Source: Aadella sp043822885
GTDB lineage: Bacteria; Omnitrophota; Gorgyraeia; Tantalellales; Tantalellaceae
Assembly: GCA_043822885.1 (NCBI GenBank)
Contig: JBDRBI010000074.1
Location: forward strand, 1-15,152
Length of the DNA stretch: 15,152 nucleotides
Direction: 5' to 3'
Shown: positions 1 through 7,450 of the stretch, piece by piece
How positions within the stretch are numbered: position 1 is the first letter of the stretch
How the letters are laid out: each line of letters starts with the position of its first letter
The notes under the pieces: model-generated
Told to the model about the DNA's origin: nothing
Databases searched by the model: none
What the model saw: only the letters and a program-made list of their open reading frames with translations
Program-made: the position numbers and the translations under genes

Positions 1-873
1 ATGATCGGAATACTTGTCACAACTCTATTTGTAGGTTTCATGGATCTTTGGACCGGCTATCGTCTCGCTTTTTCGGCTTTTTACCTTATACCGGTCTTTT
101 TAGCGTCCTACTATGTGGGCATTTTACCCGGCCTCTTTATCTCGATACTATCCGCGAGCTTGTGGTTTCTGGCGGACTCCGGCGCGAGAGGCGGCTACAT
201 TAACAACATCGTACCTGTCTGGAACACCTCGATAAGACTGTGCGTTTTCTTGAGTTTGACATTTGCCTTGCATCACATACGTTTAGTACAAAAGAAAAAA
301 AATGATCTGACAAATTTTATAATCCATGATCTGCGTACACCGTTAACGATAATTTTAGAAGGGCTTTATCTTCTGAACGAAGGGCGAGAGGAAGACCGGA
401 AAATGCTCACAGATCTGTGTCTTGTTTCATGTAACAGGATGAATACATTGGTGGACTCCATACTTGATATTTCCAAGATCGAAAGCGGGAAGATGCGGAT
501 CGACCTTAGCGATGTGCGGGTAAAAGGGCTGGTAGAGAGAGCCCTGGAAGGGGTTTCCGTATGGGCGCAGCGGAACGAGATAAAAATTGTTTCCGAATAT
601 GAAGATGAGCAGACAGAATTCAAGACCGATAAGGATATATTATACCGCGTTCTTATCAATCTGTTATCCAACGCGATAAAATGGAGCTCTTCGGGCCAGA
701 GCGTTAGTGTCAGAGTTTCGGCGCCTAAGGACGGGAAGATAAGGTTCAGCGTCAGAGACAAAGGGATAGGGATACCCGGGAAAATGACAAAAAAAGTATT
801 CGGTAAATTTACGCAGCTGGGCGTCGAGAAAGAAACAAATATCCACGGAAGCGGGTTAGGATTGAATTTTTGA
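1..873 (+). CDS. Membrane-bound sensor histidine kinase, interrupted by TGA before its C-terminus
   Basis: A two-component sensor kinase that would autophosphorylate a histidine and pass the phosphate to an unknown response regulator. Residues 1-95 are hydrophobic, with about three to four membrane segments and no large extracellular domain. The dimerisation/phosphoacceptor motif is IIHDLRTPLT with His109. The ATPase domain follows: N box around LINLLSNAIKW (216-227), G1 box DKGIGIP (253-259), F box KVFGKF (265-270) and G2 box GSGLGL (283-288). The frame then stops at TGA (871-873), although kinase-like coding continues after it (separate entry). The first base of the window is the ATG, so the true start may lie upstream. 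No response regulator is adjacent. Family assignment is firm; whether the product is full-length, truncated or recoded is open. Confidence 0.88.
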   Translation: MIGILVTTLFVGFMDLWTGYRLAFSAFYLIPVFLASYYVGILPGLFISILSASLWFLADSGARGGYINNIVPVWNTSIRLCVFLSLTFALHHIRLVQKKKNDLTNFIIHDLRTPLTIILEGLYLLNEGREEDRKMLTDLCLVSCNRMNTLVDSILDISKIESGKMRIDLSDVRVKGLVERALEGVSVWAQRNEIKIVSEYEDEQTEFKTDKDILYRVLINLLSNAIKWSSSGQSVSVRVSAPKDGKIRFSVRDKGIGIPGKMTKKVFGKFTQLGVEKETNIHGSGLGLNF

Positions 874-969
874 AAGATCGCTGTGAAAAGATTAGGCGGA
901 AGGATATGGATAAACAGAGATAAGGATAAAGGAACGGAAGTTGTGTTCGAATTGCCTTTACATGTTTAG
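871..969 (+). other. In-frame TGA followed by the orphaned C-terminal end of the histidine kinase
   Basis: After TGA at 871-873 the same frame stays open for 31 codons to TAG at 967-969. It encodes KIAVKRLGGRIWINRD, then GTEVVFELPLHV. These are the last helix and strands of a HATPase_c domain, with the conserved GGRIW turn and the GT.V.F.LP ending. From memory of the family, the residue after GLGL-x-F is very often Cys (FCK), so TGA sits where TGT or TGC would be expected. Possible readings are a point nonsense mutation, a sequencing or assembly error, stop readthrough, or a selenocysteine codon. Confidence 0.8.
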
Positions 970-1030
970 TCTCAGAATGCCGGGGCGGACACACGCTGAT
1001 CATAAAGGGTCGTCAGAAAGGAGATGATAC

Positions 1031-2095
1031 ATGACGAAATTCATTAAGAAATTATCGAAACAAGCGGGCCTTGCTCCCGGGACGCTAATCCACATAGGGG
1101 AAAAGCGGACGGAGATCCCTAAAATAACTATCTTTGACTATAGTGAAGAAAAGTTCCAGGAAAAGGTAGTGAAAAAAGTGGAAGATATCTTCCCTTTCAA
1201 AGATACCCCTACGGTAACCTGGATAAATATCGACGGAGTTCACGAGACTTCCGTGATAGAAGAGATCGGCAAACGATTTGGATTACACCCGCTTGTTCAG
1301 GAGGATATCGTTAATACCGGGCAGCGCCCGAAATTCGAGGATTTTGAAGAGTATCTTTTTATCAGTTTGAAAATGCTTTACTGCGGAGAGAAAAGGGGAG
1401 AAATAGTGATCGAACAGGTCAGCCTGGTCGTGGGTGATAATTTTGTATTATCTTTTCAAGAAAGAGAAGGCGATGTTTTTAATCCCATACGGGAAAGAAT
1501 AAGGCAATCCAAGGGGCGGATAAGAAAAATGGGCCCGGACTATCTCGCGTACACTCTTATGGACGGTGTTGTCGATAATTATTTTTCCATACTCGAGAGT
1601 TTCGGTGAAGATATGGAAAAACTGGAAGAGGATCTGACCGTGGACCCGAAGTTCGAGGTCTTACAGACCATTCGAAAACTGAAGAGCGATATTGTTTCAT
1701 TGAGAAGATCAGTATGGCCTTTGCGGGAAATGATAAGCGGGCTTCAAAGGGGCGAGTCTCCGTTGATCAAAAAAGAAACGATAATATATTTCAGGGACGT
1801 GTACGATCACACCGTTCAGATGATAGATACGATAGAATCTTTCCGGGATATGGTCTCAGGGCTGTTGGACATATACCTCTCGAGCATGAGCAACAAAATG
1901 AACGAGATAATGAAGTTCTTAACGATCTTTGCCGCGATATTTATACCGTTGACGTTTCTCGCCGGTGTATACGGCATGAATTTCAAATATATGCCGGAAC
2001 TTGAATGGCGCTGGGGGTATTTTGTTGTTGTAGGAGTTATGTTAACGGTCGGGATTTCTATGCTATGTTATTTCAAAAGAAAAAAATGGTTTTAA
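1031..2095 (+). CDS. corA: CorA-family Mg2+/Co2+ transport protein
   Basis: A homopentameric inner-membrane channel for Mg2+ (also Co2+ or Ni2+). The 354-residue length matches the T. maritima-type CorA. The long soluble N-terminal funnel contains QEDIVNTGQRPKFEDFEEYLF, typical of the family. The two C-terminal membrane helices are about 292-314 and 328-348, separated by the signature YGMNF (GMN at 315-317) and a short outer loop with MPE. The C-terminus ends in the basic tail KRKKW. The ATG is preceded by a strong Shine-Dalgarno sequence (AAAGGAG, 1018-1024). The gene starts 61 nt after the end of the kinase remnant and runs 24 nt ahead of the mechanosensitive channel gene, so co-transcription is likely. 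Substrate preference cannot be read from sequence. Confidence 0.95.
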   Translation: MTKFIKKLSKQAGLAPGTLIHIGEKRTEIPKITIFDYSEEKFQEKVVKKVEDIFPFKDTPTVTWINIDGVHETSVIEEIGKRFGLHPLVQEDIVNTGQRPKFEDFEEYLFISLKMLYCGEKRGEIVIEQVSLVVGDNFVLSFQEREGDVFNPIRERIRQSKGRIRKMGPDYLAYTLMDGVVDNYFSILESFGEDMEKLEEDLTVDPKFEVLQTIRKLKSDIVSLRRSVWPLREMISGLQRGESPLIKKETIIYFRDVYDHTVQMIDTIESFRDMVSGLLDIYLSSMSNKMNEIMKFLTIFAAIFIPLTFLAGVYGMNFKYMPELEWRWGYFVVVGVMLTVGISMLCYFKRKKWF

Positions 2096-2119
2096 CCTGA
2101 TAAACTTTACGGAGAAATT

Positions 2120-4207
2120 GTGAAAAAAAATATTTTTATTCTGATACTGGCGTTATCTCTTTTTGTTCCCGCGGCCTATTCTCAGGAAGAGGTGAAAACA
2201 GGTCTTCCTGCAAAAATAGATGAAGTGAAGGAAGATCAAACTAATAAGGTTCTCAGCACATTAGAGACGGCTAAAAGCGAACAGATCAAGATCAAAAAGA
2301 GTTCCGAGCAATTAGCCAAAGAAAAAGAAGAAATAGAACTGCAGAAAACCAAACTCGCTGTTAACGGATCCGCCGCGTATACCGGAGACCCCTCGGTCAA
2401 AAAACAACTAAAAGCCCTCGAGAAACAGCAGCAGCTCATAGAAGCTAAGGAAATGGCTATAGAGGAAAGAATACAAGCCACAGAGCAGGTTATAGCCGTA
2501 ATAGAACGGAAGACAAAAATCATCAACAACGAAGATCTTACCTTGATCGACATCATAAGCGAAGTCAGGCAAATGCGCAGGGCTTTAAGCGCCGACGAGA
2601 AAGAGAAAGCTTTTCTTGTCAGCCGCATTCCTTTGATGAATCTGGAGATAAAGGGCATAGAAAAAGAACTTGCGGGACAAAGGATGCTTCTGGAACTTAA
2701 GGAAGATGATAAGGGCCTTATAAAGGATTCAATTAAGGCGAATGAAGTGCGGCTGGATACGACCCGCGCGGAAATAGCCCTTATCAGCGAAAGAATAGCT
2801 TTTGTCAACGTACAGATAGAAATAGAAAAAGATTATTTGAGCGTTTTGTGGGAAAAGCGCATGGATATCATGAGAACTGAATTATTCGTTCCCAAACTCT
2901 ACACTTTTTATACCGTAGACGCCGTATTACTGCTTATTTTGTTAGGCTGCCTTATTTTCATCTCTACCGTAAGACGCAAAACCAAACAGATAGGTTTTTC
3001 TGAGAAAGAGCAAACTCCTCATATCGGTCTTTTAATAAAGGCCAAAAGAAAGATCTTGTCCTGGGGTGCGGTATTTTACGGGATCTTTTTTGTCTTATCC
3101 GTCGTCGGATATCATCAGCTGGCCGTATATCTGGCATATAGAGCACTGCTCATCTTTACCGTATCGCTCATACTTTTGGGTGTACACCGGTCGATCAAAA
3201 TAATGTTCAGAAAAATAATATCCGCGGGAAAAGAAGGTTCGAAAGAACGAACTATGATAAATACGGTCCTGGATATGATAAGTACACTTTTGAGATGGGG
3301 CCTGTGTTTGCTGGGTGTTTTCCTTGTGGTTGAGATGCTTGGGTTAAGACATGAAACCGTAGATCTTGTTATCAAAGTTTCTCAAAAACCATTCTTTACT
3401 CTGGGAAATGTAAGCATTTCGGTCTGGATGCTTTTAAAGTCTTTAATAATACTGTGGGTGTTCATTTCCGGGGCGAATATCTTAGACGGGTTTCTTCGTA
3501 AGAGTGTGTATAAAAGGATGCATTTGGACGAGAGCGTGCAGTATACCTTTTCGGTGACGATCAGATATATCCTGCTTATTATGGGTGTGATGATAGGGTT
3601 ATCGGCTCTGGGAGTCGAGCTTGCGGCGCTTACTGTTTTTGCCGGCACTATGGGTATAGGTATAGGTTTCGGCCTTCAGGATATAATCAAGAATTTTGTA
3701 AGCGGTCTAGTTATGCTGGTAGAGAGACCGGTAAAAGTAGGGGATTATATCGAGGTCAGCGGACTTCCCGGTAAAGTGAAAGCGATAAAAGCAAGAAGTA
3801 CGATCGTGGATACTTTTGATAACATCTCTGTTATTGTTCCCAACGCGGAATTTATGAATCAGCAGGTCATAAACTGGAGTTATAGCGATAAAGTAACCCG
3901 GCTAAAACTCTCGGTCGGTGTGGCTTACGGCACGGATCCCGAACTTGTCAAAAATACTTTGCTTGCGGCGGCCAAAACTCATCCGGAGATATTAAAAAGA
4001 CCGGAACCCTATGTATGGTTCACTGAATTCGGGGAGAGTTCTCTTAATTTTGAGCTTTATATCTGGACGGATGACCCAAACAATAGGTTTACCATAAAAA
4101 GCCAGGTCAATTTTGAGATAAACAGGCTTTTCAAGGAGACCGGGATCAAGATACCGTTCCCGCAGAGAGATATTCATTTTAGATCTACGGACATACCTCT
4201 GAAATAA
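2120..4207 (+). CDS. Large MscS-type mechanosensitive channel with coiled-coil ectodomain
   Basis: Likely a tension-gated inner-membrane channel that releases osmolytes on hypo-osmotic shock. The 695 residues begin with a signal peptide (MKKN then a hydrophobic run, probable cleavage after AAYS near residue 21). A strongly charged, Glu/Lys-rich coiled-coil follows (about 40-245) and is probably periplasmic. Several membrane segments lie at about 264-284, 313-357, 391-408, 432-451 and 480-500. The pore helix and MscS core have the Gly/Ala-rich GTMGIGIGFGLQDIIKNFVSG (509-529), then ERPVKVGDYIEV (535-546) and VPNAEFMNQ (573-581), all hallmarks of the family. Its layout resembles MscK/YbdG-like multi-helix members rather than the small MscS. 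I use the GTG start because GGAG (2111-2114) lies just upstream and the signal peptide begins there. Confidence 0.92.
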   Translation: MKKNIFILILALSLFVPAAYSQEEVKTGLPAKIDEVKEDQTNKVLSTLETAKSEQIKIKKSSEQLAKEKEEIELQKTKLAVNGSAAYTGDPSVKKQLKALEKQQQLIEAKEMAIEERIQATEQVIAVIERKTKIINNEDLTLIDIISEVRQMRRALSADEKEKAFLVSRIPLMNLEIKGIEKELAGQRMLLELKEDDKGLIKDSIKANEVRLDTTRAEIALISERIAFVNVQIEIEKDYLSVLWEKRMDIMRTELFVPKLYTFYTVDAVLLLILLGCLIFISTVRRKTKQIGFSEKEQTPHIGLLIKAKRKILSWGAVFYGIFFVLSVVGYHQLAVYLAYRALLIFTVSLILLGVHRSIKIMFRKIISAGKEGSKERTMINTVLDMISTLLRWGLCLLGVFLVVEMLGLRHETVDLVIKVSQKPFFTLGNVSISVWMLLKSLIILWVFISGANILDGFLRKSVYKRMHLDESVQYTFSVTIRYILLIMGVMIGLSALGVELAALTVFAGTMGIGIGFGLQDIIKNFVSGLVMLVERPVKVGDYIEVSGLPGKVKAIKARSTIVDTFDNISVIVPNAEFMNQQVINWSYSDKVTRLKLSVGVAYGTDPELVKNTLLAAAKTHPEILKRPEPYVWFTEFGESSLNFELYIWTDDPNNRFTIKSQVNFEINRLFKETGIKIPFPQRDIHFRSTDIPLK

Positions 4208-4217
4208 AATTTCCATA

Positions 4218-4226
4218 TGTTATAAT
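4218..4226 (+). promoter_or_regulatory. Extended -10 promoter element
   Basis: TGTTATAAT (TG at 4218-4219, TATAAT at 4221-4226) is a perfect consensus extended -10, 41 nt before the ATG of the EIIA-CBS gene. No good -35 is visible at 17 nt spacing, which extended -10 promoters often tolerate. It would give the EIIA-CBS/permease pair its own transcript. This is inferred from motif match only. Confidence 0.5.
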
Positions 4227-4266
4227 CAAAAGTATATGTTCTTTAAAGAAGGGAACAAAGGCGATC

Positions 4267-5193
4267 ATGATAGATATAAACAAATATGTAAAGGAAGATC
4301 ATATAATCCCGGATCTCGCGGGTGTCAGTAAAGAAGAAGCCATAAAGAGGCTTGTCAGGGTGATCTTTGAAGGGAAAGATGTTCCCGTTCAGCCGATAGA
4401 TCAGGAACACGCAATAGAGGCTGTTTTAAAAAGAGAAGAACTGCAAAGCACGGGAGTCGGGGATGGTATCGCTTTTCCGCATGCCAGGATCAGCGGATGG
4501 AAAGAAATGTCAATGGCGGTGGGGATCTCGAGAGAGGGGATAAACTTTGGAAGTATAGATGATAAGCCCGTTAACCTTATCTTCCTTTTTATGTCCCCGG
4601 AAGAAGAACCATATATCATCCTTCAGGCCATGGCCACGATAAGCAGAGTTGTAACCGAGTCAAAGATCGCGGACAAAATATTGAGAGGGAATATTTCAAA
4701 AGAATGGATAATAGAAGAATTTAATAGGATAAAAATAAAACCTACGGAACAGATCCTGGCGTCTGATATTGCCCGCCCCGTGGTCAATTTCGCGAAGCTG
4801 AATAACCCGATAGAGGAAGCGACGCGCACTATGCATCTCAATCGGCTGGATATATTGCCCGTTCTGAACGAGAAAGATGAATACTGCGGGGAGATATCAT
4901 GCCTGGATATTTTTGAGTATGGGATGCCCGATTTTTTTAAGCAGCTGAATACGGTCTCTTTTGTGAAACATATAGACCCCTTTGAAAAATATTTCAAGAT
5001 AAAGGGAGACCTTAAGGTAAGTGACTTTTACAAAGAGGGCGGATCTTCAATAAAAGACAACGCGACGTTATTGGAGATAATCTTTGATATGACCGTAAAG
5101 AAAAGATCCAAGCTTTTTGTCGTTAAAGAAAACGGCAAATTAGCGGGAGTTATTGACAGATTTTGCATAATAGATAAGGTTCTGTTTTTTTAG
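4267..5193 (+). CDS. PTS EIIA (type 2) domain fused to a CBS domain pair
   Basis: A 308-residue soluble regulatory protein. Residues 1 to about 155 are a fructose/nitrogen-type EIIA domain: the phosphorylatable His72 lies in the signature GVGDGIAFPHAR (63-74), followed by the usual LIFLFMSPEEE strand. From about 160 to the end come two CBS motifs, around 164-222 (LNRLDILPVLNEKDEYCGEI) and 256-305 (KRSKLFVVKENGKLAGVID). CBS pairs usually bind adenine nucleotides. No EIIB or EIIC is nearby, so this is unlikely to carry sugar. A signalling or gating role is more probable, through phosphorylation by HPr/NPr-type partners and nucleotide binding. It lies 11 nt before the permease gene, which suggests it controls that permease. 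A Shine-Dalgarno AAAGG (4257-4261) supports the start. Confidence 0.88.
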   Translation: MIDINKYVKEDHIIPDLAGVSKEEAIKRLVRVIFEGKDVPVQPIDQEHAIEAVLKREELQSTGVGDGIAFPHARISGWKEMSMAVGISREGINFGSIDDKPVNLIFLFMSPEEEPYIILQAMATISRVVTESKIADKILRGNISKEWIIEEFNRIKIKPTEQILASDIARPVVNFAKLNNPIEEATRTMHLNRLDILPVLNEKDEYCGEISCLDIFEYGMPDFFKQLNTVSFVKHIDPFEKYFKIKGDLKVSDFYKEGGSSIKDNATLLEIIFDMTVKKRSKLFVVKENGKLAGVIDRFCIIDKVLFF

Positions 5194-5204
5194 AAAGGGA
5201 ATAG

Positions 5205-6512
5205 ATGAAAGCTATATTTTCAATAATTATTTTTGTGATAGCGTATGTTCTGATAGCTTCGGAAAAGATGAACAAGACAGTCGTTGCCATCATGGGGGGG
5301 ACCGCTGTTCTGTTCTTAAAGCTTGTTACTTTTGAACAAGCGATCAACGAGATAGATTTCAACGTCATTTTTCTTCTTATAGGCATGATGTCATGTGTTT
5401 ATATTCTTTCAAAAACCGGATTTTTTGAATATATAGCGGTAAGCGTGGCAAAAGCGGCTAAAGGTGAACCGAGAATTATCATGATCTTTCTTCTTATCGT
5501 GACCGCCGTTCTCTCGGCGTTCCTTGACAATGTCACGACGATAATCATGATAGTTCCTATCACCATATTGATAATGCAGCTTTTAGAGGTTTCTCCGATA
5601 CCGTTCGTTATTATGGAAGCCATTGCCTCAAATATAGGCGGTACGGCTACCCTAATAGGGGATCCTCCCAATATACTTATAGGTTCACAGGCAAACCTAT
5701 CTTTTAATGATTTTATTATTCATCTTGGTCCGATCGTTCTCCTTGTTTTTACGGTTTTTATCCTGAGTTCTTTATTTTGGTTCAGGAATAGTTTTAAAGT
5801 AGACGAAAAGACCAAAGAACGGGTCACTAAGGCTATCCCTAAACTGGCGATAGTAGATAAAAAGAACATGAAAAGATCTTTAGGGGTTTTAGGCCTCATG
5901 TTCCTGGGGTTCTTCAGTCACGAAATTATAGGTGTTCAGCCGGGCATAATAGCTTTAGCCGGTGGTATGCTTATGCTTTTAGTGTGCAGGTGCGAAAGCG
6001 AAGAAACCTTGATGCGCGTAGAATGGAGCGTGATATTTTTCTTCATAGGTATGTTCATGATGATAGCGGCATTGGATATCAACGGTGTAATAGCCTCGCT
6101 CGGAGAAAGAATATTGCATATGGCAGGGAATAATCTTTTTTTGGTATGTATTATAGTTTTGTGGAGTTCCGCGGTCTTCTCGGCGGTACTGGACAACATC
6201 CCTTTTGTTATAGTGATGATACCTCTGATAAGGCATTTTGTCGTGTATTTTTCTCAAAACTCGGGGATAGTCGGGTCCCACGCGATACATATGCAAGTCG
6301 CGCAGCCCCTATGGTGGGCTCTTGCGTTAGGGGCATGTCTGGGCGGGAACGGTACCCTTATAGGCGCTTCGGCGAATATTGTAATGTCACGTATAAGCGA
6401 AAAGAACGGATATCATATATCTTTCATGAACTTCTTCAAATACGGATCGGTATTTACGCTTCAAGCAATGGTTCTCTGTACCCTGTACATATGGATCAGA
6501 TATTTTCATTAA
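5205..6512 (+). CDS. ArsB/NhaD-superfamily ion permease
   Basis: A 435-residue integral membrane transporter with about 10-12 helices in two related halves. The first half holds SAFLDNVTT (104-112) and SNIGGTATLIGDPPNILIG (142-160). The second half repeats the pattern with VEWSVIFFFIGMF (272-284), SAVLDNIPF (326-334) and GACLGGNGTLIGASANIV (375-392). These paired DN and GG-TLIG motifs define the ion transporter superfamily containing NhaD Na+/H+ antiporters, ArsB and SLC13-like carriers. NhaD-type cation/H+ exchange or anion transport are both possible; an arsenite role is not supported, since no ars genes accompany it. Shine-Dalgarno AAAGGG precedes the ATG, 11 nt after the EIIA-CBS stop. 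The pair is likely one transcriptional unit. Confidence 0.9.
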   Translation: MKAIFSIIIFVIAYVLIASEKMNKTVVAIMGGTAVLFLKLVTFEQAINEIDFNVIFLLIGMMSCVYILSKTGFFEYIAVSVAKAAKGEPRIIMIFLLIVTAVLSAFLDNVTTIIMIVPITILIMQLLEVSPIPFVIMEAIASNIGGTATLIGDPPNILIGSQANLSFNDFIIHLGPIVLLVFTVFILSSLFWFRNSFKVDEKTKERVTKAIPKLAIVDKKNMKRSLGVLGLMFLGFFSHEIIGVQPGIIALAGGMLMLLVCRCESEETLMRVEWSVIFFFIGMFMMIAALDINGVIASLGERILHMAGNNLFLVCIIVLWSSAVFSAVLDNIPFVIVMIPLIRHFVVYFSQNSGIVGSHAIHMQVAQPLWWALALGACLGGNGTLIGASANIVMSRISEKNGYHISFMNFFKYGSVFTLQAMVLCTLYIWIRYFH

Positions 6513-6578
6513 CAGAGTTTACCGCCGTACGGCCCCGTATATTTCTCCAGAATTAATAATTCGTGAACCGAAATCTCT

Positions 6579-6675
6579 CTGTCATTGCGAACCCCGGAGG
6601 GGTGAAGCAATCTCTCTAAATACATGCCCTTTGAGCAGATTGCTTCGTCGGCCTGCGGCCTCCTCGCAATGACAG
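6579..6675 (+). repeat. Dispersed palindromic repeat of the GTCATTGCGA family, copy 1
   Basis: Outer arms CTGTCATTGCGA (6579-6590) and TCGCAATGACAG (6664-6675) are a perfect 12-bp inverted pair. An inner pair GAAGCAATCT (6604-6613) and AGATTGCTTC (6637-6646) is also perfect. Each half carries its own small hairpin: ACCCC/GGGGT at 6591-6603 and GGCC/GGCC at 6650-6660. Repeats of this type (CATTGCGAG...GAAGCAATC) are scattered through many bacterial genomes, are non-autonomous and do not encode protein. A second copy lies before the Pif1-like gene. Confidence 0.85.
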
Positions 6676-6727
6676 ATTGGATAACAGACCCCTCGTGAAG
6701 CCCTTTGCGGCCAGACAAAACACCCGT

Positions 6728-6912
6728 AATAGTTCAGACTGCGTAAGTTGCATAGCGCAAAGAGCATGGCGCATGGCATTATAAAAATAAAAATGGTCCT
6801 TCAAAATATTACATTATCGGTCTCTCGCATCTGAATAACAAGGGGCGCATCGGTCAATATGCTATGCTCTATGCCCTATGCGCTTTGCGTTTCTTGCGCA
6901 AGCTGAACTATT
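6728..6912 (+). repeat. 185-bp inverted element with heptanucleotide arms (unit GCATAGC)
   Basis: Perfect 10-bp terminal inverted repeats AATAGTTCAG (6728-6737) and CTGAACTATT (6903-6912) bound the element. Next inside are similar sequences (TGCGTAAG against CTTGCGCA), then a four-unit 7-bp array on each side. On the left (6750-6777) the units are GCATAGC, GCAAAGA, GCATGGC, GCATGGC. On the right (6861-6888), read on the other strand, they are GCAAAGC, GCATAGG, GCATAGA, GCATAGC. The roughly 80-bp centre is A/T-rich with no recognisable gene. The whole can fold into one long imperfect hairpin. MITE-like by shape, but no transposase or target-site duplication is identified. Confidence 0.75.
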
Positions 6913-6933
6913 TAAAAATAATGCATAAAATAG

Positions 6934-6962
6934 TTGACTTTTTTAAATTGTTGTGGCATCCT
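6934..6962 (+). promoter_or_regulatory. Possible promoter of the ArsR-led operon
   Basis: TTGACT (6934-6939) matches five of six bases of a -35 box. The expected -10 position, 17 nt downstream, reads CATCCT (6957-6962), which is poor; TATAGG occurs a little later (6962-6967) at too long a spacing. A promoter is expected here because a palindromic operator-like site follows at once. The exact -10 is uncertain. Confidence 0.3.
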
Positions 6963-6976
6963 ATAGGCAAAACAAT

Positions 6977-7000
6977 ATGACCACATGCTCATATGGTCAT
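6977..7000 (+). promoter_or_regulatory. Near-perfect 11-2-11 palindrome, probable ArsR-family operator
   Basis: Arms ATGACCACATG (6977-6987) and CATATGGTCAT (6990-7000) are inverted complements at 10 of 11 positions around a 2-bp centre (CT). ArsR/SmtB-type operators are typically 12-2-12 imperfect palindromes with ATG/CAT steps, so size and symmetry fit. It lies 58 nt upstream of the arsR-like start and just downstream of the candidate promoter, where binding would block transcription. Autoregulation by the adjacent regulator is the inferred role. Confidence 0.65.
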
Positions 7001-7058
7001 TAAGTGTGTTTGTGTGGGCTTTAAAGAATGACGGGATCGAAGAAAAAGGTGTGTCAAA

Positions 7059-7409
7059 GTGAAGATAAGAAAAGCTCTACAGATGATGAAATCTTTGTCG
7101 GATGATACCCGGCTCAGGATCATTAACCTGCTCAAGGAAGAAGAACTGAGCGTTACGGAAATATGCGATATCCTGGATGTTCAGCAGTCAAATCTTTCGA
7201 AGCATCTAAGCAGGCTCAGGCTGACAGGCCTTGTTGATGACAAGAGGGAAGGTTTTAATGTCTATTATTCTTTGGTCAAGCCGAAAGACAAAGTTCTTAA
7301 AAAACTGCTTAATGTTTTGACCGTCGGGTTAGCTGAGAATGAGATATTGCAGACGGATCAGGAAAAAATGAAAGAGATCCTGGCAAAAACAAGAATTGAA
7401 GAGCAATAG
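7059..7409 (+). CDS. ArsR-family winged-helix transcriptional regulator
   Basis: A 116-residue DNA-binding dimer of the ArsR/SmtB fold. The N-terminus has the family's LSDDTRLRIINLLKEEELSV. The helix-turn-helix is about 31-56 (SVTEICDILDVQQSNLSKHLSRL) and the wing about 57-72 (GLVDDKREGFNVYYSL). The metal-sensing ELCVCDL motif of ArsR/CadC is absent: the only Cys is C36, so metal sensing by that route is unlikely. The effector is unknown and may be a metabolite of the downstream enzymes. The GTG start is chosen from the alignment and AAGGTG (7046-7051). It precedes the SpeD-like gene by 41 nt and probably represses the unit from the upstream palindrome. Confidence 0.88.
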   Translation: MKIRKALQMMKSLSDDTRLRIINLLKEEELSVTEICDILDVQQSNLSKHLSRLRLTGLVDDKREGFNVYYSLVKPKDKVLKKLLNVLTVGLAENEILQTDQEKMKEILAKTRIEEQ

Positions 7410-7450
7410 GAAACCGGGAAATTTTATAACCCTGTAAGCAAGGAGAGAAA

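Noticed and set aside
2236..2808. 190-residue Ser/Leu-rich open frame on the - strand
   Set aside because: It is antisense to the Glu/Lys-rich coiled coil of the MscS gene, where reverse translation naturally gives Ser/Leu-rich frames.
5205..6512. Arsenic resistance locus (ArsR plus ArsB)
   Set aside because: The permease belongs to the broad superfamily only, the regulator lacks the CxC metal site, they are separated by 545 nt with repeats, and no arsC, arsA or arsM is present.
6509..6804. Three small overlapping - strand frames in the intergenic region
   Set aside because: They translate the two repeat elements (for example HCEEAAGRRSN) and lack family resemblance or start signals.
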